This document shows, one piece after another, positions 44,518 to 52,971 of a stretch of 64,000 nucleotides of DNA. Both the position numbers and the translations under genes were made by a program. Where the stretch lies: NCBI RefSeq assembly GCF_004339595.1, contig NZ_SMFU01000008.1, forward strand, positions 372,001 to 436,000, written 5' to 3'. The notes beneath the pieces were generated by a model, which saw nothing but the letters and a program-made list of their open reading frames with translations, did no database searches and was not told the origin of the DNA. The DNA comes from Marinobacterium mangrovicola (GTDB taxonomy: Bacteria; Pseudomonadota; Gammaproteobacteria; Pseudomonadales; Balneatricaceae). Each line of letters opens with the position of its first letter. The first letter of the stretch is position 1.

Positions 44518-46230
44518 ATGAAACAGATCAAAGCATTATTCCGTCCGTTCCTGCTGGGGCTTGGTGGATTGGTCCTGGCGAGTCAGGCTCAGGCGATGGA
44601 TATCGACAATAGTGGGATTTTGTCGGGGGTAGATCGCGCCGCTCCTATACCCCAGACCATTGATGAACAGCAGTCGCGTACCGATTGGCGTACAGCGCGC
44701 TTCGGGAAGGGGTCTTTGGATGCTCTTTCTGAAGATGATATGGATTTGGTTCTTCCCTTCGGCAGTCATCTGTTTAACGGTGGTTTTAGCGGAATTCGTG
44801 CTGATGGACTGAACTCCGACTATCGTCTTGTGCCTGGAGATCAGGTCACACTGAGGGTATGGGGCGCGGTTGAGATAGAGCGAATTATGCCCGTCGATGC
44901 ACAGGGTAATATCTTTGTGCCGGGTATTGGACCGATCAAGGTGCAGGGCAGCACCAACGGTGAGTTGAACTCCAAGGTTACCTCAGCCATTAAGTCTGTT
45001 TACCCCGAGGGGGTTGAGGTTTACACCAACCTTCAGGGAGTTCAGCCGGTAGCTGTGTTTGTTACTGGCTACGTCGAACATCCGGGCCGCTATGCGGGTA
45101 CGCCCACAGATTCTCTGCTGTATTTCATTGATCAGGCCGGTGGCATCGATAGTCGTTTGGGCAGCTATCGTAAAATCAGCGTTAAGCGTAATAACGAAAT
45201 TATCGCTTCCGCGGACCTCTATGACTTCCTGCTTGACGGCAAATTGCCGCTGCCTCAGTTCCAGGACGGCGACACCATCGTTATTTCTGAACGTGGCCCG
45301 TCTGTCGTGGTAACCGGTGACGTTGAACGTGACTACCGTTATGAGCTCTTGCCTGAAGAGATGAACGGCGGCGCGTTGTTGTCCTTGGCGCGTACCAAGT
45401 CAGACGTTTCGCATGTGTTGCTGCGCGGTAACCGTGATGACGGGCCTATCTCGATCTACGTAGCTGTTAACGAGCTGTCACAGCAGCCGCTGCGCAGTGG
45501 TGATGAGGTGCTGTTTAGCTCGGATCAGCGTGATGAAACGATCGTTGTTCAGCTTGAAGGCAGTTTCTATGGCCCTTCCCGCTATGCACTGCCGAAAGAT
45601 GTCCGCCTGCAGGAGTTTCTGGATGCGATTGCGGTACCGCCCCAGTTGACCGACACGTCCAGTATCTCGTTGCGTCGTGTTTCGGTTGCTGAACGCCAGC
45701 GTGAGGCCTTGCAGGAAAGCCTGCATCGTCTCGAAACCAATTACCTTTCTACGCCTTCATCAACTTCGGAAGAGGCTGAGATTCGACTCAAAGAATCCGA
45801 GTTGATCAGCAACTTCGTGGCGAAAGCATCACAGGTCGAGCCGAATGGCCGTCTTGTTGTCTCGCATAACGACCAGATCAGCAACATCCGTCTTCAGGAT
45901 GGTGATGTGATCACTCTGCCGGAGTACAGCGATTCAGTAATGGTCAGCGGTGAAGTCCTGGTTCCGCAGTCGATGGTATACAAACCCGGCCTGACCGCTA
46001 TGGACTACATCGAAAGCTCCGGTGGCTTTAGCCAGAATGCAGATGATGAGAATGTTCTGGTGGTACGGATGAATGGCGAACTCCGCCAGGCAAGTGATGT
46101 CAGCTTAAAACCGGGCGATGAAATCCTGGTGCTTCCGGTTATCCCAACGAAGAACTTGCAGTTGGCCACCAGCATCAGCCAGATCGTCTACCAGATCGCT
46201 ATCGCAGCCAAGGTCGCCTTCGACCTGTAA
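44518..46230 (+). CDS. kpsD: Polysaccharide export protein with SLBB domains (Wza/KpsD/WcbC type)
   Basis: 570 residues from ATG 44518 (the frame also has TTG 44512). A Sec signal (MKQIKALFRPFLLGLGGLVLASQAQA) without lipobox is followed by the poly_export domain (DYRLVPGDQVTLRVWGAVEIERIMPVDAQGNIFVPGIGPIKVQG) and successive SLBB segments (VFVTGYVEHPGRYAG; QLEGSFYGPSRYALP; VMVSGEVLVPQSMVY). The missing acylation site and length match KpsD more than Wza. It would form the outer-membrane/periplasmic conduit for the capsule. Confidence 0.9.
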   Translation: MKQIKALFRPFLLGLGGLVLASQAQAMDIDNSGILSGVDRAAPIPQTIDEQQSRTDWRTARFGKGSLDALSEDDMDLVLPFGSHLFNGGFSGIRADGLNSDYRLVPGDQVTLRVWGAVEIERIMPVDAQGNIFVPGIGPIKVQGSTNGELNSKVTSAIKSVYPEGVEVYTNLQGVQPVAVFVTGYVEHPGRYAGTPTDSLLYFIDQAGGIDSRLGSYRKISVKRNNEIIASADLYDFLLDGKLPLPQFQDGDTIVISERGPSVVVTGDVERDYRYELLPEEMNGGALLSLARTKSDVSHVLLRGNRDDGPISIYVAVNELSQQPLRSGDEVLFSSDQRDETIVVQLEGSFYGPSRYALPKDVRLQEFLDAIAVPPQLTDTSSISLRRVSVAERQREALQESLHRLETNYLSTPSSTSEEAEIRLKESELISNFVAKASQVEPNGRLVVSHNDQISNIRLQDGDVITLPEYSDSVMVSGEVLVPQSMVYKPGLTAMDYIESSGGFSQNADDENVLVVRMNGELRQASDVSLKPGDEILVLPVIPTKNLQLATSISQIVYQIAIAAKVAFDL

Positions 46231-46257
46231 TAGGCTGACGTTAAGCTGATCCCTTTC

Positions 46258-46283
46258 GGCGGGCTTGGCCCGCCACATTTTTT
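46258..46283 (+). terminator. Intrinsic terminator or attenuator between export genes
   Basis: GGCGGGC-TTG-GCCCGCC followed by ACA and six T's. It is a good rho-independent signal placed between the channel gene and the ABC permease gene, all on one strand, so it may set their relative expression or mark a separate promoter. Confidence 0.75.
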
Positions 46284-46299
46284 CGCATGAGGTTTATGC

Positions 46300-47091
46300 G
46301 TGATTAGTACAAGAACTCCATGGCAGGTCACCCGCTCGGTATGGCACGCCATGTTTATCCGCGAAGCCCTCGCTCGTACCATGTCAGACCGCATGGCCTG
46401 GTTCTGGATGCTGTTTGAGCCGATTGCGATGATCGTGCTGATGGTACTAATTCGAACTGTGGCCATGGGGAGTGTGCAGCACATTGGGGGGGCTGAGTTC
46501 ATACCCTGGATAGTCACAGGCCTATTCGGATTTTTCCTTTTTCGCGAAAATATGTTGCGTCCTATAGGTGCCATTGATGCGAACAAAGGCTTGCTTGCTT
46601 ATCGCCAGGTCAAACCGATTGATTCGGTTATGGTTAGGTGCTATCTCGAAGGCCTCCTTAAATCATTTATTTTTTGTCTCTTTATTTTGGCGGGAGTGTT
46701 GCTGGATATAGGGCTTCTACCGGCGGAGCCTCTAGTGGCCCTATGGGCTTGGTTTTCGCTTTGGTGTCTAGGGGGGGGCGCAGGTCTCGTTTTTTCCGCG
46801 CTTGCCGGGCTAGTTCCCGAGGTGGCGAGGGTCCTACGAATTATATCTATGCCGTTGTTGATTATATCGGGCGTAGTATTCCCCCTGAACTTCGTTCCCC
46901 ATGATTTGCTGCACTATGTGATGTGGAATCCAATAGTACATGGTCTGGAGACGCTGCGAGCCGCTTTTTTTGCTTTGTACCAACCTGTGCACGGCACGAG
47001 CCTTCTTTATCTCTGGTATTGGGCGTTAACATTGATGACCCTTGGGTTGATGCTACATGTTCGTTTTGAGTCTAGGCTGAAACGCCAATGA
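46300..47091 (+). CDS. kpsM: ABC-2 type capsule exporter permease (Wzm/KpsM)
   Basis: 263 residues, GTG start at 46300 with GAGG at 46289-46292. Six helices are apparent, with the ABC-2 polysaccharide pattern: RMAWFWMLFEPIAMIVLMV near the N-terminus, FIPWIVTGLFGFFLFRE, and ISGVVFPLNFVPHDLLHYVMWNPIVHGLETLRAAFF near the end. It forms the inner-membrane channel with the adjacent ATPase. GC content falls within the gene relative to its upstream neighbours, and it contains G7 and G8 runs. Confidence 0.92.
   Translation: MISTRTPWQVTRSVWHAMFIREALARTMSDRMAWFWMLFEPIAMIVLMVLIRTVAMGSVQHIGGAEFIPWIVTGLFGFFLFRENMLRPIGAIDANKGLLAYRQVKPIDSVMVRCYLEGLLKSFIFCLFILAGVLLDIGLLPAEPLVALWAWFSLWCLGGGAGLVFSALAGLVPEVARVLRIISMPLLIISGVVFPLNFVPHDLLHYVMWNPIVHGLETLRAAFFALYQPVHGTSLLYLWYWALTLMTLGLMLHVRFESRLKRQ
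46771..46778 (+). repeat. G8 homopolymer inside the capsule permease gene
   Basis: Eight consecutive G's code for part of a Gly-Gly-Gly run (CLGGGAG). Frame is intact here. A second tract of seven G's is at 46486-46492. Gain or loss of one base would abolish the exporter, so it could act as an on/off switch. Confidence 0.85.
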
Positions 47092-47765
47092 TCAAAGTAG
47101 AGAACCTTTACAAACGCTATCACAACCACCATGGCAGTGATTGGGTACTTAAGGATGTGAGTATTGAGATTCCGAGTAACGTTAGCGTGGGATTGGTTGG
47201 CCGTAACGGCGCCGGAAAGTCCACGTTACTGCGCTTGCTTGGTGGGATGGATAGCCCTGATCGCGGTCGTATCGTTACCAATAGTCGTATCTCTTGGCCC
47301 ATAGGGCTGTCAGGGGGGCTTCAGGGCTCAATGACTGGTCGACAGAATGTACGGTTTGTTGCCCGAGTTCACGGAAATCGCGATGGAATTGCGGATATCG
47401 TCGCCAGAGTCGAAGAGTTTGCAGAGATAGGTAAGGCTTTTGATGAGCCAGTTAAAACATATTCTTCAGGTATGCGTTCTAGATTAAATTTTGGTCTATC
47501 GCTTGCGTTTGACTTCGATGTCTATTTATCAGATGAGGCAACGGCTGTCGGTGACAGATTGTTTAAAGCCAAAGCGACGAAGGCTTTTCGCGATCGTGTT
47601 GGAAAAGCGAGCATTATTATGGTTTCTCACTCAGAAGGAATTTTAAAAGATTTGTGTCAAGCCGGTATTTGGCTCGATGAGGGTAAAGCTATCTGGTTTG
47701 ATGATATTAATGCTGCCATCGAGGCATATCATAATAGTAGCGGCAAAAAGGGAAAGGGTAATTAA
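47088..47765 (+). CDS. kpsT: Capsule exporter ATP-binding protein (Wzt/KpsT)
   Basis: 225 residues: Walker A GRNGAGKSTLLR, signature YSSGMRSRLNFGLSLAFDFDVYLSDEA with Walker B, and the H-loop MVSHSEG. Its length matches KpsT; it lacks the C-terminal carbohydrate-binding extension of the O-antigen Wzt, so the exported polymer is probably not recognised through a Wzt cap domain. Start overlaps the kpsM stop (ATGA). Codon use is AT-richer than in the rkp-like genes. Confidence 0.94.
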   Translation: MIKVENLYKRYHNHHGSDWVLKDVSIEIPSNVSVGLVGRNGAGKSTLLRLLGGMDSPDRGRIVTNSRISWPIGLSGGLQGSMTGRQNVRFVARVHGNRDGIADIVARVEEFAEIGKAFDEPVKTYSSGMRSRLNFGLSLAFDFDVYLSDEATAVGDRLFKAKATKAFRDRVGKASIIMVSHSEGILKDLCQAGIWLDEGKAIWFDDINAAIEAYHNSSGKKGKGN

Positions 47766-47770
47766 CCTGC

Positions 47771-48871
47771 ATGAAAATCAACATTAAAAAGCTTATTAAG
47801 CAATATCCTTACTGGTTTGCCTGCCTGCTATCGATAGCACTTGTTGCATTCTATTGGGGTCTTTGGGCCAGCGATCGTTACGTATCAGAGGCCAATGTGG
47901 TGTTGGAAAGCCCACAGATAGCAGCGCCTACATTGGACTTCCAGTCCTTGCTAACTGGCGCTGGTAGTAATGATCGTGACATGCTGTTGCTGCGGGATTA
48001 CCTTTTGTCGGTTGATATGTTGCGTAAAGCCGACGCAGAGCTGGACCTACGTGGTCACTATACGCGGAACGGTATCGATTTCTTCTCAGAGTTATCTGGT
48101 AAAGATGTAACGATTGAGGAGCTGCACGAATACTATCTAAAGCGTGTCTTTGTAGACTTAGACTCATATGCAGGTGTTTTACGTATCAAGGTAGTCGCGT
48201 TTGATCCGGATATGGCGCATGCACTGTCTTCTTTTCTGCTGACTGAAGGCGAGCGTCACATGAACGCTATGGGGCAGCGCTTGGCTGAAGAGCAGGTTCA
48301 GTTTTTAGAAAAACAGGTAGCCAAACAGGCAGAGCAATTTGATCTCGCACGCCAGAAACTTATCGAATACCAGAACGAAAATGGCCTAGTTTCACCTACG
48401 GGTACAGTTGAAAGCATCAATGCGGTAGTCGCGAGTCTTGAAGCTCAATTGGCGAATTTAAGAGCAAAGAAAACAGCTTTATTGAGCTATCAGAGCAAGC
48501 GCTCGTCCGAGGTGCAGCGTACGGAAGCTGAAATTAAGGCATTGATTCAGCAAATCAGCCTGGAGCGCGCACGAATGGCGCAGCAGTCGGGTGGTGCGTT
48601 GAACGTCGTCTCTTCTGAATACCAGACACTTGAATTGCGTACCCAGTTTGCTCAGGAAAGCTACTCGGGTGCATTGATGGCGTTGGAAAATACGCGTATT
48701 GAAGCAGCACGTAAGCTCAAGCAGGTATCTGTGCTGCAGAGCCCAACACTGCCGGAGTACTCAGTAGAACCGCGTAGACTCTATAACACAGTGGTGTTTG
48801 CGATCATCGCGTTGCTGGCGGGGCTGATTTTTCAGATGCTCGTGCTGATTGTTAAAGATCACAAAGATTAA
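47771..48871 (+). CDS. kpsE: Capsule export inner-membrane protein (KpsE/WcbD type)
   Basis: 366 residues of the polysaccharide co-polymerase class: a first membrane helix (YWFACLLSIALVAFYWGLW, about 13-32), Wzz-like periplasmic region, a long helical part (about 170-320, RLAEEQVQFLEKQVAKQAEQF and following) and a C-terminal helix VVFAIIALLAGLIFQMLVLIV preceded by the LQSPTLPEYSVEPRR motif typical of KpsE. It links the ABC exporter with the KpsD-like channel. Spaced 5 bases after kpsT. Confidence 0.93.
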   Translation: MKINIKKLIKQYPYWFACLLSIALVAFYWGLWASDRYVSEANVVLESPQIAAPTLDFQSLLTGAGSNDRDMLLLRDYLLSVDMLRKADAELDLRGHYTRNGIDFFSELSGKDVTIEELHEYYLKRVFVDLDSYAGVLRIKVVAFDPDMAHALSSFLLTEGERHMNAMGQRLAEEQVQFLEKQVAKQAEQFDLARQKLIEYQNENGLVSPTGTVESINAVVASLEAQLANLRAKKTALLSYQSKRSSEVQRTEAEIKALIQQISLERARMAQQSGGALNVVSSEYQTLELRTQFAQESYSGALMALENTRIEAARKLKQVSVLQSPTLPEYSVEPRRLYNTVVFAIIALLAGLIFQMLVLIVKDHKD

Positions 48872-48962
48872 TTTTTTCACAAACTGAAAACCGGGTCGGA
48901 ATGCCGGCCCTACAGCACGTGCGGATAGAGGTTGCTCTCCAAATTGGAGGAATACGCGACCG

Positions 48963-48975
48963 GGCGGTAGCGTGC
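48963..48975 (+). promoter_or_regulatory. ops element (RfaH recruitment / JUMPstart core)
   Basis: GGCGGTAGCGTGC followed by TTAA, an exact match to the operon-polarity-suppressor core found in the 3' part of JUMPstart sequences before O-antigen, LPS-core and capsule operons. It lies 24 bases before the chosen rmlB start, on the coding strand. RfaH loads at ops on paused RNA polymerase and prevents Rho termination in long foreign operons, so everything from rmlB to beyond the window may depend on it. The 48872-48962 stretch must hold the promoter; no confident box was seen. Confidence 0.8.
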
Positions 48976-48998
48976 TTAATCACTGGCCAAGGATCATG

Positions 48999-50090
48999 AT
49001 GAGTCAAAAAACCTTTCTTGTGACCGGCGGTGCCGGCTTTATCGGGTCGGCTGTTGTGCGTGAGCTGATCAACAATAGTAGCCACAAGGTCGTTAATGTC
49101 GACAAGCTGACCTATGCCGGTAATCTGGAGTCTTTGGTAAGCGTTACAGGCGACCCGCGTTACACGTTTGTGCAGGCCGATATCGGTGATGCTGCCGCTA
49201 TGCAGCGCGTCTTGGCAGAGCATCAGCCTGATATCGTTATGCACTTGGCGGCCGAAAGCCATGTGGATCGCTCCATCGACGGCCCTTCTGAATTTATTCA
49301 GACCAATATCGTAGGTACGTATATTCTCCTGGAAGCAGTCCGCCAGTACTGGAACGGACTGAATCAATCAGCTCCTGAAAAAGCCGAATGGTTCCGTTTC
49401 CATCATATTTCCACTGACGAAGTTTACGGAGATCTGCCTCACCCTGACGAGTTTGAGGGTGACGAGCTGCCATTGTTTACAGAGCAGACGAGCTATGCGC
49501 CCAGTAGCCCGTATTCCGCCAGTAAAGCTAGTTCGGACCATTTGGTACGCTCCTGGCAGCGCACGTTTGGCTTACCGACATTGGTAACTAACTGCAGCAA
49601 TAATTACGGCCCGTTTCATTTTCCTGAAAAACTCATCCCGTTGATGATACTTAATGCCTTGGCTGGTAAACCTCTTCCGGTTTATGGTGACGGTAAGCAG
49701 ATCCGTGACTGGCTGTATGTTGAAGACCACGCTCGTGCGTTGATTCTAGTTGCCCAGAAAGGCGCGATAGGTAGCACATACAACATCGGTGGCCACAACG
49801 AAAAGCGGAACATCGAAGTGGTCCACACTCTTTGTGATATTCTGCAAGAACTCCTTCCCTCTGACGCAAACTACGGTGATCTGATCACCTATGTACAAGA
49901 CCGTCCCGGCCACGATGTCCGCTACGCCATCGACGCGAGCAAGATCGAACGCGAACTGGGCTGGAAGCCGCAGGAAAGCTTTGAAACAGGCATGCGCAAG
50001 ACCGTCGAATGGTACCTTAATAACAGGGAATGGTGGCAGCGCGTGCAGGATGGTAGCTACCAAGGCGAACGCTTGGGAGTCGCCAAATGA
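48999..50090 (+). CDS. rmlB: dTDP-glucose 4,6-dehydratase
   Basis: 363 residues. NAD-binding [40 protein letters not shown] with catalytic Asp-Glu, and [15 protein letters not shown] with the Tyr-x3-Lys pair. It makes dTDP-4-keto-6-deoxyglucose. ATG 48999 is 5 bases after AAGGAT; 48996 is a possible alternative and the open frame starts at 48972. First gene after the ops element; overlaps rmlD (ATGA). Confidence 0.96.
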   Translation: MSQKTFLVTGGAGFIGSAVVRELINNSSHKVVNVDKLTYAGNLESLVSVTGDPRYTFVQADIGDAAAMQRVLAEHQPDIVMHLAAESHVDRSIDGPSEFIQTNIVGTYILLEAVRQYWNGLNQSAPEKAEWFRFHHISTDEVYGDLPHPDEFEGDELPLFTEQTSYAPSSPYSASKASSDHLVRSWQRTFGLPTLVTNCSNNYGPFHFPEKLIPLMILNALAGKPLPVYGDGKQIRDWLYVEDHARALILVAQKGAIGSTYNIGGHNEKRNIEVVHTLCDILQELLPSDANYGDLITYVQDRPGHDVRYAIDASKIERELGWKPQESFETGMRKTVEWYLNNREWWQRVQDGSYQGERLGVAK

Positions 50091-50959
50091 AAATCCTGAT
50101 CACTGGCGGTAATGGCCAGGTAGGTTTTGAATTGCAGCGTTCGCTGGCACTGTTCGGCGAAGTTTTAGTACCTACCCGACAGAAATTGGATTTGGCCAGC
50201 CATACGGCGGTTGAAGATTATCTGCAGACTCATCATCCGGGTCTCATCATCAACGCCGCTGCCTATACAGCTGTCGATAAAGCTGAATCTGAGCCCGATA
50301 AGGCCCGCCGCTTGAATGCCCAATTGCCCTCTCAATTGGCTGCCTACGCTAAAGCAAATGACATCTTACTGGTGCATTATTCATCCGATTATGTCTATCC
50401 GGGCATAGGTGATAAGCCATTCAGTGAAGATGCTGAAACAGGCCCTTTGGGCGTCTATGGCCAAACCAAATTGGAGGGCGACGAAGCCATTACAGCCAAT
50501 GGTTGCCGTCATCTGATTTTTCGTACCAGTTGGGTCTACAGTGCTCGTGGTAACAACTTCATGAAGACCATGCTGCGTCTGGCTAAGGATAAAAACGGTC
50601 TCAATATCGTTGCTGATCAGGTCGGGGCACCAACTCCGGCAAGGTTGATTGCTAATGTAACCGCTCATGCAGTTGCCCGATCGTTACCCTCCGGTACATA
50701 CCACCTGGCCCCCAAGGGATCAACCAGTTGGCATGGCTTTGCCCAAGCGATCTTCAAACTGGCGAAAGAAAAAGGCGAAGAATTGAAAGTGGGACCGGAA
50801 CAAGCCCATCCTATACCGACCAGCGAGTACCCAACGCCGGCCCAAAGGCCGCTGAACTCTAGATTAAACCTGAGTAAACTAGAAACAGCACTTAACGTCC
50901 AATTGCCTGATTGGCAGAGTCAGCTGCAGCTGACCCTGGGTGAATATCTAGAAGAATGA
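50087..50959 (+). CDS. rmlD: dTDP-4-dehydrorhamnose reductase
   Basis: 290 residues: [56 protein letters not shown] with Tyr and Lys, and [21 protein letters not shown]. It reduces dTDP-4-keto-rhamnose to dTDP-L-rhamnose. Start overlaps the rmlB stop. The next reading frame overlaps its own stop by four bases, suggesting tight coupling to the first coiled-coil gene. Confidence 0.95.
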   Translation: MKILITGGNGQVGFELQRSLALFGEVLVPTRQKLDLASHTAVEDYLQTHHPGLIINAAAYTAVDKAESEPDKARRLNAQLPSQLAAYAKANDILLVHYSSDYVYPGIGDKPFSEDAETGPLGVYGQTKLEGDEAITANGCRHLIFRTSWVYSARGNNFMKTMLRLAKDKNGLNIVADQVGAPTPARLIANVTAHAVARSLPSGTYHLAPKGSTSWHGFAQAIFKLAKEKGEELKVGPEQAHPIPTSEYPTPAQRPLNSRLNLSKLETALNVQLPDWQSQLQLTLGEYLEE

Positions 50960-50982
50960 TTGAGTCTCGGAGCAACATCAAT

Positions 50983-52968
50983 ATGACGGTAACATTGGGC
51001 GTAAGCCTCTACAGCAACTGGCAAATCATATCTCCCTTGCTAGAAACCTTAGGTTGCGCCCCCGTTAAAGATGCTTATCCAGAAAGTTGGTATTTAGAAC
51101 AACAGGGTGTCCCGGAGGGATTCCTTTTACTTGCTTACACTTACCCTGAAAAAGCATTGGTGTGTGCAATGCAAAAGGGGCAGGAACCGGCTAAAGCATT
51201 GCAAGATTGGGAAAGGCATATCCAAGCATTACTTACCCTTTACAAAAAAAACCGGAACCGTGCTGTCTTAGTCAATATCCAGCAGGCAGCGAATAATCGG
51301 GAGCGAACCGTAGAAGCGATTGCCAGCAATTGGAATCTGAATATTGCATTGCCGGATATCAAAGACAAAAACGATGACAGTGAGCCAGACTCATATTTTC
51401 GACTGATCGCAACCTATATAGTACAGCAAGACCGGAAATTAAACGGGCTTCTTGCTCAACTGGAGGCTTGTACCCTTCCAGTAAACAGTGAGGACTCCGA
51501 GAGGATACAGGAGCTAGATATAGATTCCCTATTCTGGGATATTTCGAAACTTCGTCAAAGGAATAGCGAATTTGAGGCTCTTAAAGTATCCCGCGACAAA
51601 GCTGAGGGCGAGCTGAAGCAGTGTATCGAAGATATGCACGAGCTGCGCACGGCCCTAGAGTCAAAGGACTTAGATTACCAACAAAAGGATTATGAGGCGC
51701 AGAGGCTTCAGCAAGAGCTTGAACAGGCCCGTCGACAAAGCCAGCAGCTGCAATCGGGGCTGGGCGAAGAAAATCTGATGGTTATTGAACAACTCCATCG
51801 GGTTCAAGAAGAGCTCGCGCAAGTGCAAGGGCTGGATATAGATTCTGTATACCGGGAAGTTTCGAAACTTCGTCAAAGGGATAGCGAATTTGAGGCTCTT
51901 AAAGTAGCCCAAGCCAAAGCTGACGAAGAGCTAAAGCAGCGTATCGAAGATGTGAACAAGCTGCGCACCTCCTTGGAGGCAAAGGAATTAGAATACCAAC
52001 AAAAGGATGATGAGGCGCAGAGGCTTCAGCAACAACTGGAACAGACTCGTCAACAAAGCCAGCAGCTTCAATCGGCGCTGGGCGAAGAGAACCAGTTGGT
52101 TATTGAGCACCTCCACCGAGTTCAAGAAGAGCTCGCGCAGGTACAGGGGCAGGATATAGATTCCGTATACCGTGAGGTTTCGAATCTTCGTCAAAGGGAT
52201 GAAAAACTTGAGGTTCTAAAAGCAGCCCAAGCCAAATCAGACGAAGAGCGAGAGCGGCGTGTCGCAGATGTGAACAAGCTGCGTGCCTCCTTGGAAGCAA
52301 CGGAATTTAAATACCGAAAAGCACACGATGAGGTGCGCAGGCTTAATCAAGAGCTGGAACATGTTGGTCAACAAGGCGAGCAGGTACAATCGGCGCTGCG
52401 GGAAGAAAACCGGTTGGTGATAGAACACTTGCATCAGGTGCAAGAAGAGCTCGAGCGACAGTTTATTCATAAGCATTCACTCGAAAAACAGTTGAAAAGG
52501 TTAACCCTGGAACAAGAGCAGGCTCTTTCCGCCGCCAACAACCAGATCAGTCGGCTACAAAACGAACTTAACCGAATCAAAGGTAGTGTTGCGTGGAAAG
52601 CTACTACGCCCATGAGGGCTATCAGCCACTCCTTCATACGGACATCGCACGAAAAAAGTAAGCTTAAAAAGCAAGTAGAACAGCTAGAATCTACGAAATA
52701 CTTCGATGCAGCCTGGTATCTGAAAACCTATCCGGATGTGGCAGCAAGCGAGCTAACTCCGGTGGAACACTACCTAAAGTTTGGAGCGGATGAGGGGCGA
52801 AATCCTAGCCCGGAATTCGACACTCATTGGTATGTCCAGGTAAACCCAGATGTTCAGGAGTCTGGCATCAACCCTCTTATTCACTTCATTAGCCACGGCC
52901 AGGGCGAAGGGCGCGCACCTAACTCAAGAGTACAGCAGTCCCTCCCATCACCCCAGGAGGAGAAGTAA
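50983..52968 (+). CDS. Coiled-coil protein with three 106-residue tandem repeats and C-terminal WYL/NPDV repeats
   Basis: About 661 residues; ATG 50983 has GGAG at 50968-50971, while ATG 50956 overlapping rmlD would add nine residues. Residues 1-160 form a globular domain I do not recognise. Residues about 179-496 are three near-identical 106-residue coiled-coil units (opening D-I-D-S, then REVSKLRQRDSEFEALK, ending HRVQEELAQVQG). More coiled coil follows to about 560. Residues 573-648 carry two copies of a motif, FDAAWYLKTYPDVA ... HYLKFGADEGRNPSP and FDTHWYVQVNPDVQ ... HFISHGQGEGRAPN, also present in the glycosyltransferase gene at 55903. No membrane segment or signal. Its place in a polysaccharide operon suggests a scaffold or length-measuring role, not shown. 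Confidence 0.72.
   Translation: MTVTLGVSLYSNWQIISPLLETLGCAPVKDAYPESWYLEQQGVPEGFLLLAYTYPEKALVCAMQKGQEPAKALQDWERHIQALLTLYKKNRNRAVLVNIQQAANNRERTVEAIASNWNLNIALPDIKDKNDDSEPDSYFRLIATYIVQQDRKLNGLLAQLEACTLPVNSEDSERIQELDIDSLFWDISKLRQRNSEFEALKVSRDKAEGELKQCIEDMHELRTALESKDLDYQQKDYEAQRLQQELEQARRQSQQLQSGLGEENLMVIEQLHRVQEELAQVQGLDIDSVYREVSKLRQRDSEFEALKVAQAKADEELKQRIEDVNKLRTSLEAKELEYQQKDDEAQRLQQQLEQTRQQSQQLQSALGEENQLVIEHLHRVQEELAQVQGQDIDSVYREVSNLRQRDEKLEVLKAAQAKSDEERERRVADVNKLRASLEATEFKYRKAHDEVRRLNQELEHVGQQGEQVQSALREENRLVIEHLHQVQEELERQFIHKHSLEKQLKRLTLEQEQALSAANNQISRLQNELNRIKGSVAWKATTPMRAISHSFIRTSHEKSKLKKQVEQLESTKYFDAAWYLKTYPDVAASELTPVEHYLKFGADEGRNPSPEFDTHWYVQVNPDVQESGINPLIHFISHGQGEGRAPNSRVQQSLPSPQEEK
51517..52470 (+). 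repeat. Three in-frame 318-bp direct repeats
   Basis: Units start at 51517, 51835 and 52153, each opening with the same dozen bases (GATATAGATTC). The spacing is exactly 318 bases both times, so copy-number change by recombination would keep the frame and lengthen or shorten the coiled coil by 106 residues. Confidence 0.9.
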
Positions 52969-52971
52969 GCT

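Noticed and set aside
51517-52470. CRISPR array
   Set aside because: 318-base spaced repeats are coding, in frame and have no short repeat/spacer structure.
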